This document shows positions 25,827 through 38,650 of a stretch of DNA of 64,000 bases, piece by piece. The translations under genes were made by a program, and so were the position numbers. The DNA lies in contig WBMZ01008934.1 in assembly GCA_013400975.1 (NCBI GenBank), forward strand, positions 22,432 to 86,431, given 5' to 3'. Source of the stretch: Atrichornis clamosus. Its lineage: Eukaryota > Chordata > Aves > Passeriformes > Menuridae. Position 1 is the stretch's first letter. Every line of letters starts with the position of its first letter. Below the pieces are notes generated by a model. That model made no database searches. It saw only the letters and a program-made list of their open reading frames with translations, and was not told the origin of the DNA.

Positions 25827-27740
25827 TCTAACAACACAGCTCCAAAGACCTTTCAGTCTAAGTACACTTAGGAAAGCACTGAAATATAATTTTTTTCTGG
25901 AAAACTGTATTTCCTGGGCCTGTTTTCAGATAAAGAACATCAGGGAATTTAACCTGTGAAACTGCATTAATGTTCGATATGTCTCAAGTGCTCACTAAAC
26001 ATAAAAATATATATCTTCTGTGCAGACTCTTGAAGTGGGATTCAGCCAATCTTTGTCAGGAGTATACAGAAGACTTCGGTCCACATGGGGCAGGGTTTAA
26101 GGAATGTCAGAAGACAATTAGAATACTGAATTTGTTCTTGATCAAGGAAAAATCAAAAACACTCTGTTGTGTTTTCAAATGAGCTCTTTGAAGCCCAGCT
26201 TTTAATCTTAGGGGGTTTTGAGTGCAAACATATGGCATGTTTATACTTGTCAATTCAGTCAAGTGTTTTGTAAGATACAGTATTTGGACTTCTCTACTGC
26301 TGGTTTTGAATTTTCTGCAGAGTCCCTGGTAATTCTGCAAGTGTTTAATAATCAATATTAATTCACTCTTTAATAGTAGATAAGTAAATGAACAGATGTA
26401 TGGAACCATTTCACAATTCATTTTGAGCAGGCTTCCTGTGAGTTCTGCTTGAACTTGTGAGTTCCTAATAAAGGAACAGGCAGCGGTCATCTTCTACACA
26501 GATATTGCAAGGTCTAGACATGTATTTTTTGAAGGTATTAATTAACATAATGACTTATAACTCTTATGGGAAGATATTCCTCTAATTTTTGTTGTCCCAT
26601 ATTGTCTATTTTTCTTATTGAAAACTGTGTTACAAGATTTTCTTTTATTTTTGCTTCATAACATTCTGAATGTATCTCTTTGTATGTCTCTAGATGAGAA
26701 CGATACCAGTCAAGAGGAAGAGGTAAATAAAATTGAAAAACCATGGCGACATACACATTCACTATGCCAGTGGTATTTAACAGGTCCATCACTTTCAGTG
26801 GAGTGTCCCTCACATTGAAGTTCTCATTTCTCTTTTGCAGTGGGTTATTTTACTCTTTCCACACATGATGAAACTATTCATCTTTCCCTAGATATTATTT
26901 CTGAATTTGTTATTTAAATAACCTTCCCTTGCTATCTCTAATCAAAGACTTGAGTCTTCCTTTGCATGTTTTCCTTCTACAAGAGAACTTCTGCAGTGCC
27001 CCATGAACACTCCTGCTATCTCACTGACTTCTTTCAGCTGACATTATTTCCTAATCCTGTATGAGAACTTGTGAGAACTTGTTTTCAGTTGGAAGAAGCA
27101 AAAATGAGCATCTGCCTTACAATGTCCTGTAAGTGAGGAGTTGGTGCAAAATCTGCAGTTTGTCACCTAGTAGTTTAGGGAAACCTAGCTTTCCTCTTTC
27201 ATGGATGTACCCCTGAGAAAGCTTCCCGGTTCTATGAAATATTGTCTAAGACCTCAGTACCTCCTGAGAAGCTGCAGAACTCATACCCCTGATTCTCTAA
27301 GACAGTAGTATGTTCTGTATATGAATACGATATTAGTTGTGTAGACTGAGTCAAAGTTGACTTTCTTATGAGACAGATAGTACTAACATATTTCATCATT
27401 ACTGGCTAGAAACTGGCAGTGTAGAAATTGAATTGAACTAGAATAGGTGACTTGAAACAAAGATTAAAAAGGATGTAATTAATTTGTAACTCTTTAGTTT
27501 TATTACTGAGAATTTGTGGAACATAGTCCTGGATGTAAGCACAGTAAACCTGGGGGGAAAAACTCCAGAAGATGTCTCTAAGTGAAACAGCTATTTTTTG
27601 TTGTAACTTATAGGAGTAGACGATTGTCAAAAGAGGAAATAAATTCTACTCCATTAAATTATGAGCCAAGTGCCTACAAACCAAACTGCAATAAACTAGA
27701 TTTCCTGAGTCTCTTTTTGTAAGACTGCCTTACTTGTAAA

Positions 27741-27983
27741 TCACAGAATCACAGAATGGTTGAGCTGAGGAGGGAGTATCTGGTCCAATCCACCCTGCTC
27801 AAATATGGATACCTAATCCAGTTGACTAGGACCATCTCCAGCCAGGCTTTGAATAACTCAAATGATAGAGTTATTTCTATCCCCAGCCTCTGTGGGGAAG
27901 TTTGTCTAGGGTATGACCACCACCATCCCAAAAAATTAGTGATTTCTTGGTTTCAGAGAGACTGTCATGTGTTTTAATTTTTA
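27741..27983 (-). mobile_element. CR1 LINE 3' end, antisense
   Basis: Read on the complement, this is the 3' part of a CR1 retrotransposon. On the plus strand it starts with the tail octamers TCACAGAATCACAGAAT and GGTTGAGCTGAGG. It then follows the CR1 antisense order: TGGTCCAATCCACCCTGCTC, AGGACCATCTCCAGCCAGGC, TTTGAATAACTC, CTCTGTGGGGAAG, TGACCACC, and TTTCAGA before TGTGTTTTA. CR1 is the main LINE of birds, usually 5'-truncated as here, and rarely leaves clear target duplications. The many substitutions and small gaps indicate an old copy. The frames inside it (27749-27931 and 27756-27977) are accidental. Confidence 0.85.
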
Positions 27984-30429
27984 CACTTTGCTTCTTATCC
28001 TGGTCATGCTACATTTTTGAGAAGGCTTAATTTACTGGAAGCATTTATCTTTTACTTAAATAGCTTTTTCCAAGAAGATAATATTTTGTATAATAAAAAT
28101 TGATGCAAAATGCTTAATTTTGTAGAATTCTGTTCAAAAATATGTGCTATTGTTAAACTAAATGAAGACAAACTAAGTTCAGCCAACTAAATAAATGCCA
28201 GATCTGTCAGTCTTAACAGAATAATTCACATGCTGCTCTCCTTTTTGTTCTTCTGGGTAAATGAACGTCAGAAAAAGGAAGTTTATTTCTATCAATTTGT
28301 ACTTTATGGAGGAATCGAAGCCTAAAGTGTTTGTAGGAGATCATAAACTGAGTTTGCATAACTATCAAAAGGGAAAATACTTCTGTAATAATATGTTGGT
28401 AGTAGACTTAAATGCACGCTGTCAAGTACAAGCAAATTTTGTAATTTGTGTTTGAATTGTAACATAAATATTTCATTATATTTATATTCTTCTTGTGAAT
28501 CTCAAGGATACTCAGGTCATGAGGCCTGGTTGTTCTTTTTTTAATGTCCTTAACATCCTAATTTATCTCTAATGCGTACTATTTCAAGACGACAGAAAAT
28601 GCACCTATTATATGGAAGCTCTGTATTCCTTATACAAGTAGGACATTGTGAAACATAATAAGAAAATAAAAACAAGAGATGATGGGAAAAGGGCAAAAAG
28701 GCAAAACAAGAAAGCAAATTAGAGGATCGTAATTGCAAAGAAAATGCAAAAATAATCAGCTTTCAAAATCTAGGCTATAACGTTATCTTAGGTTTATGGT
28801 AGGACAAATTAATTCATACCTTCTTATGATTTATGGTGTCACTGTTAAACCCTTAAATAACATTAAATCCATGTAATTCAAAGTTGCACAGCGTTTTTGC
28901 TGTGTACTATATGTAACATCTCCATAGATAGTCCTGTATTCCATGCACAGCCACAAATATGATTTTAAAATTTGTAAAATATTGCATCAGAGTGGCCACT
29001 TACTGAGCAAGCAAAAAGCAAAAATACATGATCTGAATGGAAATCAGATTTAGATCAAACACTGTTACAGTATTCCATAAGCATTAGCTTTATCAAGAGA
29101 CATTATCTACCAGCAAGGTGCATCTGCAGAAAATACAGTGTTCCTAACTATTCTGGTGATTTATTTTTAAGTATTGAAGAACAAAGTATTTGTAGGGTCA
29201 GCCAAAAGTCATCATTGATGGGAAATGTGTGTGATCACACAGAGATTAAAGAGGAAATACATTCAGTTCATCCAAACATTACAATAATAGGATTAGAAAA
29301 TAATAGGATTATAAATACTAAACCTTTGAGGATAAATTCTACTGTTGAGTAGACCTGTGACTGGATCTCTTGATTGTCTGCAGATTTTTTACACCAGTAG
29401 AAGAACAGGAATCATTTGGAGTACTTTCTGACTTAATATGGATGTTGTTTCAAACATGAGATTTTTTTTTACTGACTCTGACATATGTTGTAGCCTCTCC
29501 AAAGCCCTTTCCAGATGTATTTTTCTATAATTCTATGATAGATTAAGTGTGAATTATTACTATAAGTAGCTTTGTCCATCATGCCATACACTGAAAGAGG
29601 AGTGGTATATAATAAAATCTGCTATTTAACTTTTTTTTATTAACAAAGGTTACAGTCAAAATACAAAAATAATTGTTCCATGATGGATTACTTTGAACAA
29701 GCAATGCAACTCTTCACTGTTTTTCACTGTGTTGTCTTACACAAAGCTGTATTTTTTATATTTTTCTGTTTTCTACTAATTTTGAACAAGTATTTCCACT
29801 AGCTATAGTGTCAACTATAGTCAGGATTTTTTTAATTTCCTGTCACATACACACACATACACATAAATTAGGCCAAATATAGAACTACAGTTCTCTAATT
29901 TTACAATGGGAAAGGTTCCAAATTTCCACTCCCATCAATCTGCAAGGAAGTCTGCACTAGAGGAACATGTTATGGACCACAGTCACAGGTTTGACACTTA
30001 AATCATATTTGGTTTAATATCTTGTTAAATGCCACATTGATGCGACTTACACTCGTTAGCCATTTCTATTTATTTTTGGTTCAATTTTAAACAGGAGTCA
30101 AGTGTATTTCATGGCAATCCTCTGCTGATTTATGCTGATTTATTATGAGCTGAAATCCACAAAAAGCTTAAAGAAAAAATATTAAAGGTTTGCTTCAGGG
30201 CACTAGATTAGTTTACAAAGTTGTTTAGACATGCACAGTTTGAGGTTTTGCTATGATTCAGCTATTCATCTAAAATGATGTGAAGTTAAGCTGTATATGT
30301 CAGAGGAGTTTAACAGAAACCTGAAAAAAAGTGAACTAACATGGAGCAGTAAGGAAGTGTCCAGGGGACAGTTTAATGCTGGAAGGTCTTGCATTTCAGT
30401 TACAAAAGCAGCAAGACCTGGGGAGAGAT
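27984..30429. other. Unique non-coding sequence
   Basis: No gene is recognised. AATAATAGGATTA occurs twice with a 16-bp period (29283-29295 and 29299-29311). A possible CR1 tail lies at 29508-29544. The rest is plain AT-rich sequence. Confidence 0.6.
29508..29544 (+). mobile_element. Possible CR1 3' tail remnant
   Basis: CCCTTTCCAG followed by TTCTATAATTCTATGAT resembles the end of CR1 (CCCTTCCAAC followed by ATTCTATGATTCTATG). Nothing upstream can be aligned with confidence, so it may be chance. Confidence 0.35.
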
Positions 30430-31220
30430 CCTGTGTGGGTACATGACTGCGCTCACCATCATGAAAAACAGAGGTGTTAAAAGTCCGTGTACAACTGCAG
30501 AGCTTTTTTATTCATATTACAGAGACACGGTGGGATAGCTCATGTAACTGGAAAACAGCAGTGGATAGATACAGACCAAGAAAATGAAGGTGTTCCCTTC
30601 TTCACACAGCTGTGGGAACAATTGCAAAGCTTGGAAATCAAGGGAAATTTTAATGACCTTGATATTTTCTAGAACTACAATACAACTACAACTACCCTAC
30701 TAAGGTATGAGAAATACAAGAGATTGCTGGAGTGTGGTGATGACAACTACTTGAGACAAGACAGCAATGAGACAATTAAGGAAGATGCATTGCCAGATCC
30801 GTAACACAGAAACTGGAATTAATTCATAATGTGAACATGGGCAGACTTGGCCATAATGACCATATGATTGTACTGTTCAACATCCTCAGAGAAGTTAGTA
30901 GGATAAAGAAGAAAATTATAGTCCTAGACTTCAAGCGAGAAGATCCATTGGCTTACTCAGGAATCTACTTGGAAACACTCTGGCATCTAGGAGGCCTGGT
31001 TATTCTTCAAAAGTATCTTCTTCAAAGCACAAGTATGGTCTGTTCTAGCATAGAGGAAGTTAAATGAGCATGAAGAAGACCAGTACAGATTACCAGAGAG
31101 ATCCTGATTAAAAGTGTATGTTAAAAGGAAGACAGAAGAGCAGAAGAGGTGTGGAGCCCAAGCACCACAAGCAGAGGGATTTGGAGATAATTCAGCTGGA
31201 GGTGAAACTAATTAGTAATT
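30430..31220 (+). pseudogene. Broken CR1 LINE ORF2: endonuclease domain remnant
   Basis: The three forward frames together spell the N-terminal apurinic-type endonuclease of CR1 ORF2. In order: MKNR (about 30460), ITETRWDSS (about 30508-30534, holding the catalytic Glu of the ETW motif), NWKTAVDRYR, DQENEG, KGNFND (30640-30657, counterpart of the catalytic GDFN box, with Asp changed to Asn), LLECGDDNYLRQ (about 30730), LGHNDH (30846-30863, counterpart of the catalytic SDH motif), then the post-endonuclease segments RRPVQITREI (about 31076) and IQLEVKL (about 31190). Frameshifts, stops and an internal deletion after DRYR disrupt it. In an intact LINE this domain nicks target DNA for reverse transcription. 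No reverse-transcriptase part follows. It is not functional. Chance is very unlikely given the motif order. Confidence 0.88.
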
Positions 31221-34200
31221 AGTAAAGGAAACCAGAATTACTTCTAGCCACTACCAGTAGCAAAAGTAAGGATGAAAAAACAGGAGCAACAAACATGGTG
31301 ATAATAGATTCCTTCTGGTGAGGTCTGATTCATCCTCCACAGAGACAGCAGTATCTCAGCAACGTGTGTCCAATGGCTTCTGAAAGCAGGATTTGATCCC
31401 TCAGCATCACTATAAAGGGCTGTCTCCAAGCTGACATGATTTTAACTGTTTGATCTCTTCAAAGGAGTAAGCCCATGAGAAAAAACATGTATTAAAAACA
31501 GCAGAATGGGAGAGTTATCCATTCTGGTAAGACCTGTGCACTGGGATCTTGTATCTACAGGAAAGCATACAGCAGTTTGGATGCGGTATGCATTTGTTTG
31601 TGACAGAAGGAATACCAATCTTGATGTACAAAGGATAGGAGAGATCATTCTGAGAGGTGTGAGCAATTAATAATGACTGTGCATTGTTATTGTTCTAGTT
31701 TGGGATTTCTCTTTACAGTTCTGTGAATGAAATAAAAAATTTGTATTAACTGCATTCATACATCTGGTAGGAACTTGCATACTCTGCTAGAAAGCAAGAG
31801 GAAAAAAGTTAATTTTCTAAATCTGTCCGGAAATGTTCACACAAGAAAAAAAGTAAATGCATAAAAAATAAGTACCTTTGTAGTTTTCAGAAAATTGGAA
31901 GAAATTAACTTTCAAAAATTTAGAGTAAGCAGGAGCTTTTATATTTGGTACTAGCCATCTGGGAGTAAGAAATGTATTGGTCTCACCTGAAGAAACTTTC
32001 AAAAATATTATCATGCAAGAGCTGACTTTCAGCAGTTAGACAGAATTTTGAAGCATCTTTTATTCACAATTCAATTTGACTAAAATTTGTAACAGCTTTT
32101 TAGGAGAAAAGCAATAATTGTTTGAAAATGGGAGCATTATTTGTAGTGGCATTTCCAAAACTAAAAGTTTTGGTCTGAGCAGGTAGATTCACAAAACATC
32201 TTACCTGCCAAGCACAAAACAAGGGAGATGTGAGATGTTCCAATTCTTTCACAGGGTTTAGTCATTGGACAATTAGTGTGCAATGCTCTCCTTTCCATCC
32301 AGACCAGAAGTAAACAAAGTCCATTTTAAATGGGACCCAGATAGGATGGGTAAACTGAGCTCCTTTACTGCCTAATTTGTATGAATCCATGTAAAGAATT
32401 GTGTGAACAGGCAGCGAAAAACTAGTTGCCATTTTCCTTAATGCTACAAGAAACTAGGCTTAAAAGTTCCACAATGTCTGCTTTATGGTGCAGTTTATTG
32501 TTCTTAATGTTTTTTATACTGTGTTGCTAAATTCTGAGTAAAGCCAGAAATTCAAAAAATAAAATACTTAGAAGAAAGATGATCTTGTATTAACTCAAGA
32601 CTAGTGAGAAATAGGAGAGGAAAAAACATTAAAAATAAATTCATTTATTCTGTAGGATACCAAATTACTTTATTTTCCCTGCAACATTGTGTACATGAAA
32701 CAAGGCCCAGGTTTCCCAACAGCGACTTGACGAAGGGTAAACCTTCTTAGATTTTATACCAGTCTTTGATGCTTTGTATTAGTGCCGCCACTGGTTCTAA
32801 ACAAGTATTCCTTACTATTCATATACATCATTAGATTATCCAAAGCATACTCATCTTTTCAGTGCTTAGTCTGTATCATTGTGTGTGGTCATACAAAAAA
32901 TGAGTTATTCAAAGAGTGAGCAACAATAAAGCAAATCTTTCAAACACATATTTTAGCTTGTCAAATATGCATATTTTGAAAAATATCCAGTTTTCAATAA
33001 CAGAGTTACTGAAGGTACTCAGAATAATTTCTTCGTATTCACATCCTTCTGAAAGATGAAAACAGACATTTTTCATATGATCTTTCTTTGGGAAAATACT
33101 GAGTGAGGAAGACTGATTCCTTGAGTGGGAGGTTCCAGACACAGGAGTGTTTGGGAATTTATATGATTCAGACTCCAAGTATAAATTCAAGAATTTTTGA
33201 ATTTAAACAATCTAGAAAACTCTACCAAAATGGACCATATATTTTTTCAGGAAAAAAAAGTCAGTGCTGATTAACAATGAATACTTTCACAGCAAATTGA
33301 AGAGACACAATATTTTAAGGGACAACATGCATTCCACTTTAAACCGGGGACAAAATAAATCTTTGACATATTCTGGTAATGCAGGCTTTGCTAAACATCT
33401 ACTCTTTCAAGGTTTTGTTAAAGCAATGTTGTTTACCAAGTCTGTAGCTGATGAGAAGCAGAAGAAAATTAAGAAATGTTACCTAAATGATTCAGTATGA
33501 GCAGTCAGCTGGTCTCCTTCAGACAGAGGGCTCAGATAAAGGGAAAGAATGTTTAAAATTGGGCTGCACACAATGATAGTGCCTTGTTGTAAGTATTAAA
33601 CACCCAAAGTCAACACAAGACAAGACTGAAGTCTGAATAGCAGCTCTGCATTGAAAAGCTAGGATCGTAAACCAGTGGGGAACCAGAGCAGCATTTCATA
33701 CAACTTACTAAGCACACCAGCTGGGGTAGGTTTTTATGTGTGTGCATTGATTTTAAATTGAAAGGAAAGGAATGTATAGGTAAATATCTATTTATCTTTC
33801 TCATTACCACTGTTTTGAATTTAGTTTTTATCTTCTACACCTTATTTTCCACGTTCAACCCAACAAATTTATCTTTCCTAATATTCTTTTGTATATCTAT
33901 ATATAAGATCACAAAGTAAGCATGCATGTTTACATGTTTATGTGTCACTGTAGAAGGAGGACAGGCTGAAGTGTCGTAATTCTTCCAGGACTGAACACAC
34001 TACAAAGTAGTATATTGTTATGATGGTTTACATAGAAGCATCAAGTACGACTCATGGATCTTCCTTTGTGAGTTCAAAAAAGCCTATACATCTTTACTTA
34101 ACCTTTGACACAGAATGTAAAATATTGGTTAAAAGAGACCTTTCAAAATGATAAATATGTAATGAATGATTTGGCCTCTACTTGAGAAATACTACATATT

Positions 34201-37200
34201 ATCTAAAGAGAATTCAAGGCTGTCATTTCTAGTAGTGTTGAGGGAGGATGCTACTAGCATCCCACTACGATATCAGAAACCTGACAAAAGATAACTGAGG
34301 TCTTTTTCTCGTGAAAACAAAATGATTTGGCTTTTACAATGACCCTTTCCGGAATATGAAATTTTGCATGTCGTATTTCAAACTGTCCAAGCAATCAATT
34401 CATTCCTTGTCTCTCTTTTATACTGTTCTTAAAAACCAAGTATTCTGCGTGGTCTTCAGTAGGCAAATCCTTAAAGTTGATTGTTCTATGTGTTTTTGCA
34501 GGTTCTTTATTTCAGCAGAGAACTCCACAGGATTTTATAGTAGATTCCAGACAAGATACATAAACTTTATTTTTGTTAGTGCCCATTTGATGAGTTTGTA
34601 TCCCTATTGGCTGAATACAGACTGTTCAAATAGAAAACAAAAATATGCAAAGTATACCAAAATATGAAATAATATTCCCAAGGGGAAAACTCACTCTATT
34701 TTCTTTATCTCACCCAAAACATAAACCACTTGTGAACTGCACATGCCCCAGTGTTCAAATGCTTATCACAGAGAACCATATCTGACTGTCAACGTGTCTT
34801 TATGATTCACTGGTTGCCAGATGCATAATCATGGTACCAGGGGAAACAAGCTTCTTCATATTTTCTGACTTGGTTTTATCTTCATTCTTTACTTCAGCAG
34901 CAAAGTAGTGACCAAGAGAACACTGAAAATATGTTTCTTAAAATGGACCTGATGGGAAGCAAACTGCAGGCATGGATCATGCAAAGCATCGATGACAAGG
35001 TCACACCTAGCCTGATGTTTCTAATGTAGCCTGAAGTTGTCTATTGCTACCACCTAATAGCTACTTAGTAACCACAGATAATGAGCTTGATGATCTTTGC
35101 TTCAGTGGATGCCATAATGATATGCAATACTTAATAATGAATTTACCAGTTGATTTCAAAATCATGGATTCTGTTCACAAACCAAAAATAAACTTGGCTT
35201 TTCAGGGAAGCTTTCATAAGGAGCAAATCTGTGCCAAAAGCAGAAAAAAATTTCAGCACTAAATGGCAAAAACCTTTACTTCCTGTTGATGCTCTAAGTC
35301 CAGTTATCTGCATTTTGTGATGAACTGCCTTGGATTACTGTCAGTGTGGTCCTCTCATTTAACCTCACAAACCAGTTTCACTGTTAAAGTAAAAACACAA
35401 TTCCCTGGAAAGGATAGTCTAGCCATTCCTCAATAGAATTTACCTAAAAAAACCCAACCATGAGTCATATTGATTAAAACTAGTACTGAATTAAGTCCCC
35501 AAATGTAGGTAAAAGAGCCAACTTTTTTCAATTATATTGTAAACCAAAAATAAAAGCCCTATGGGGAAAAAAAAAGAAAGGATATTCAAAACTTATCAAT
35601 TATAACATTGGACACCAAAATATCTTGTTCCACTTGAGAAGAAAGACTGGCATCTTCCAAATCTTACGTTGTAACATGAAAAACCATCTTTGTCCAGATG
35701 GGACATATTGGGGCTCACTTGCCTATGTTGGATTCTCTGACAGCACTTCTTTGACTGATCTGCCATCCAGGTACCCTGATGCTTAGCAGTTCTATCTCAT
35801 AATTTTACCTTTAAAAGCAAGGCAGAAGACCTCAGGTTTTTCCATACCTCTATTTAGAAGTTGACATTCTGGTCTAATTTTTTTTAATTTTTGGGGTTTT
35901 TTTTTTTTAATTGAATAGGATCAATTATCCTTCAGAGCATTCACTTTGTATGGAAGCAGAGAAAATAAAATTTTCTATTTTCTTTTGAGGGCAGGTTCTT
36001 TATTCTACCATGTGGATTCAGTTCATGGATAAACTCAAATTTCCACTAAGGATACCTGCCTATCCTTATTCCACTTCCTGGAATTATTTGCTGCTTCTTG
36101 CTGCACAGACCATTTCAGGGAGTATCTTCAGACTAGTCCAACTTAATCGGAAGTACCAAAAGAGGAGATGACTATGCATATGCTTTGTTAACAAATATGG
36201 ATCCAAAAACTCAGCCACTGATATCCCATTTTGATAGAATAGGGTAGAAGAACTTCCTGCCTGGTAAAAATCTGCATCTTACAGCTCTGTTGTAAAGTTT
36301 TAACAGACTAAACAAACAAACTAAAAAAATTTTTTTAAAAACCCGAACAAACAAAAAACCCCACACAAAGAAAACCCACCAAAAAAATCCAAGTACAAGA
36401 GGTAATTGTGGATCTTCAAAGATATTCAACATATTTATTTTTTGCAAGAAGCAAAGATGGAAAGAATTTAGGTGTAGTGCTCTCATAGCAAAACCAACAC
36501 TCTTTTTCAGTGATGCCTTTAAAAAAATATTTGTACAACAAGGAAGTATTTTCAGAAATATATTCATAATCTGTATTTCTTTTTATCTATCTCTTCTCAT
36601 TAAATTAATAAAATTATAGTCATTTATCATAGTAATTTTATTGGTTGTTAATACGCACTTAGGCCATTAGAACACAAAATCTCTTAAAGTGTCATTTCAT
36701 ACCAAAAAACTAAATCAAAACTATATTAAGAAGTTTCATCTTTTTTGTATGTGATCTACACTGCTGCATGGTCCCCAGGTTCACCTGTCTTTATCTGTAC
36801 TCTTTTTCTGAAGCCTCTTCATAAGTTGGTACTCAGAGAATTTACACTTTTATCAAGGCCATATTCCCATGTTGTGTTGATCCTATATGGTCTGAGGTCA
36901 TCTGTGAGATATATGGACAGTTTTTTGCTCCAGTAGTGGTGGATAAAAAAGAGAGAATTCTGCACATCTTGAAAGTCATTGCATTCTCTAGTCCAAGGTG
37001 AAATCTGTATCAATTCTATGACCAGAAATTTCTTGCACCCATTGACATCCATAGGTCAAAAAGTCTTTTATTGCTTTGCCTTGTTTTTGCTTTGGTCAAT
37101 CTATTTAGATAAAAGAATGGGAATGACCTAACAAACGTTGCAAAGAATTCAGGGAATACAACAGCATGTGCTTTAGGAAGTAGGAGATGACATATAATAC

Positions 37201-38009
37201 AATTATTAATAGGACTTGTTCCACAAATGTATGTGGGAGCCTAGCTCCCTCAGATTATCTCTGTGCATCTGGGCTTCTGCCTCTGACTCGGGAAGCTGAT
37301 TATTTCTAGACAGGAAATAAGTCTCAGAAATGTAAGACCAGTCTTAGAGGTGTAAGACTATGTCCGCCCACTCCATATATCCTGGAAACAGATGTTTCAA
37401 AGATTGTCCGGGTTCTTCCTCCACTCTCCAGAGTTAAGCATAACTTGTAAAATTCTCTGCTCAGCAGAAATAAGCTAAAGCTTTTTGTATCTTGAGAAGG
37501 TCTAATTCTGTTCAGAACACTATTAGACAGTAAGTCCAGAAGAAATGGAGGCTAGTGGTTTGGCATAGGTGGTCAATGTGCCTGCAGCAATTAGGAAACT
37601 CATCCAAAACAAGAAATACCTCTTGATTAAAAAACACCTTAACTACTCAGAGAAAAGTAATGGCAAGAAGCCTACTCACTTTCAGACATATTTTCAGATT
37701 TTCTCCCCAGACAATACCTCAGGAGATCTATCAGTTTTCTAAATCTTAAAATTCTATATTCCAAATTACTTCTGTACACCTTCTATCAGCTTGCAGAGTG
37801 GCAGGATGCATTCTCAATCCAGTGGTGAAGCACTCAGTTATTGGAGTTGCTGATATCCTTCCAGTGCACCAGAATGTGCAGACAAAAGTTGCAAAGTATG
37901 AAGCAAGCTATCAGAAGCATACCCATTGGCTCTACAAAGTGAGATTTAACTCTCTTGTTTCCCATATATCTCCCACGTATGCAGAACAAAAAAAACAAAC
38001 AAAACAGCA
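31221..38009. other. Unique non-coding sequence
   Basis: After the CR1 remnant I cannot recognise the reverse-transcriptase region. 31221-31330 may still be decayed CR1. The rest is AT-rich DNA with T-rich (35878-35911) and A-rich (36300-36395) patches. The frame at 36211-36567 (complement) is largely translated low-complexity sequence. Confidence 0.55.
35878..35911. repeat. T-rich low-complexity stretch
   Basis: Long T runs broken by AA and GGGG. No LINE or SINE body is seen next to it. Confidence 0.8.
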
Positions 38010-38015
38010 CCAAAT
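38010..38015 (+). repeat. Target site duplication, left copy
   Basis: CCAAAT lies directly before the TG start of the LTR and is repeated exactly after its CA end. Confidence 0.85.
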
Positions 38016-38644
38016 TGTTGCAGTGGTTGAAACTGCCACTGTTTTAGGGTTTTTCCCCCCTTTGGTGTATGCTACGGTTTTGCCTTACGGTTCTCCCCCT
38101 AAGTTAATGTAATGGTTTATCTCCTAGTTGGTGTATACCCCATTATGTTAATCCCTCTGTAAATCATCCATAAACACTTACCCCAGTTCTGGAAAGTTCT
38201 GCCTTGTTCAGTTCCCCATTGGCTCTGGCTCCCTTTCTCCTCCCCGCTCCTTCTCCTGTTGGATGTAACCCTGTCACTCCACCTTATCTCTGCCCCTGGA
38301 CACTCATCTCATTGGACCCCGAGGCTCTCTCCACCCCTTTCTACCCCCGTGTAAAATCACCTGTCCGCTAGCTTTTTGTCATTGGATTATGTCGCGTATG
38401 TATTCTGATTAAACCTGGGAACGCTGTACAGAGGGCCCCTCCCGCCCCGGTGTCCCCGCGGGCTCGCCTGGCCTGTGAGTGTGTGCGTGCCTGCCCCTAC
38501 CGAGCAGGGAGTGCCTGGTGCGTGTGCCGGGGTGATTGAACCCCCTGAGAGTGGCCCCACGAGGGACACTTCTCAGAAGGCAGCCTTGCGCCTCGACCTC
38601 GTCCCACCCACTCTGTCCCCGACCTGAAAAGGCGCAAAGCGGCA
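38016..38644 (+). mobile_element. Solo LTR of an endogenous retrovirus (ERVK-type target duplication)
   Basis: A 629-bp segment starts with TGTTGC, ends with GCGGCA (imperfect inverted termini, TG...CA) and is flanked by the perfect 6-bp duplication CCAAAT. A 6-bp duplication is typical of class II (beta/alpha-like, ERVK) retroviruses. Orientation comes from the polyadenylation signal ATTAAA at 38408-38413. The U3 part before it has three ATTGG (inverted CCAAT) boxes at 38218, 38311 and 38381. The R/U5 part after it is strikingly GC- and CpG-rich. No primer-binding site or internal viral sequence follows, and the right-hand duplication abuts AT-rich host DNA. This is a solo LTR left by recombination between two LTRs. 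Intact CpGs and the perfect duplication suggest a fairly recent insertion. Confidence 0.88.
38408..38413 (+). promoter_or_regulatory. LTR polyadenylation signal ATTAAA
   Basis: ATTAAA sits at the expected place between the U3 part and the GC-rich R/U5 part of the solo LTR. A transcription start and the exact R boundaries cannot be fixed by eye. Confidence 0.6.
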
Positions 38645-38650
38645 CCAAAT
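38645..38650 (+). repeat. Target site duplication, right copy
   Basis: CCAAAT immediately after the LTR's terminal CA, identical to 38010-38015. Confidence 0.85.

Larger units (their letters stand above)
22302..27740. other. Non-coding sequence with a GC-richer patch
   Basis: Bases 22350-23150 are noticeably richer in G and C than the surroundings. They contain AATAAA near 22527, a pyrimidine tract ending in CCCCCAG at about 22564, and a quadruplex motif. These could fit a decayed LTR or a non-coding exon, but neither can be shown. The longest frame of the window (23919-24413, 164 codons) has no domain and is overlapped by frames on both strands. A purine-poor A/C-rich stretch lies at 25746-25826. 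Confidence 0.5.

Noticed and set aside
26107..26490. 127-codon frame on the complement
   Set aside because: No domain. A reading across AT-rich DNA with overlap of another frame at its end.
36211..36567. 118-codon Phe/Lys-rich frame on the complement
   Set aside because: Largely a translation of an A-rich low-complexity stretch.
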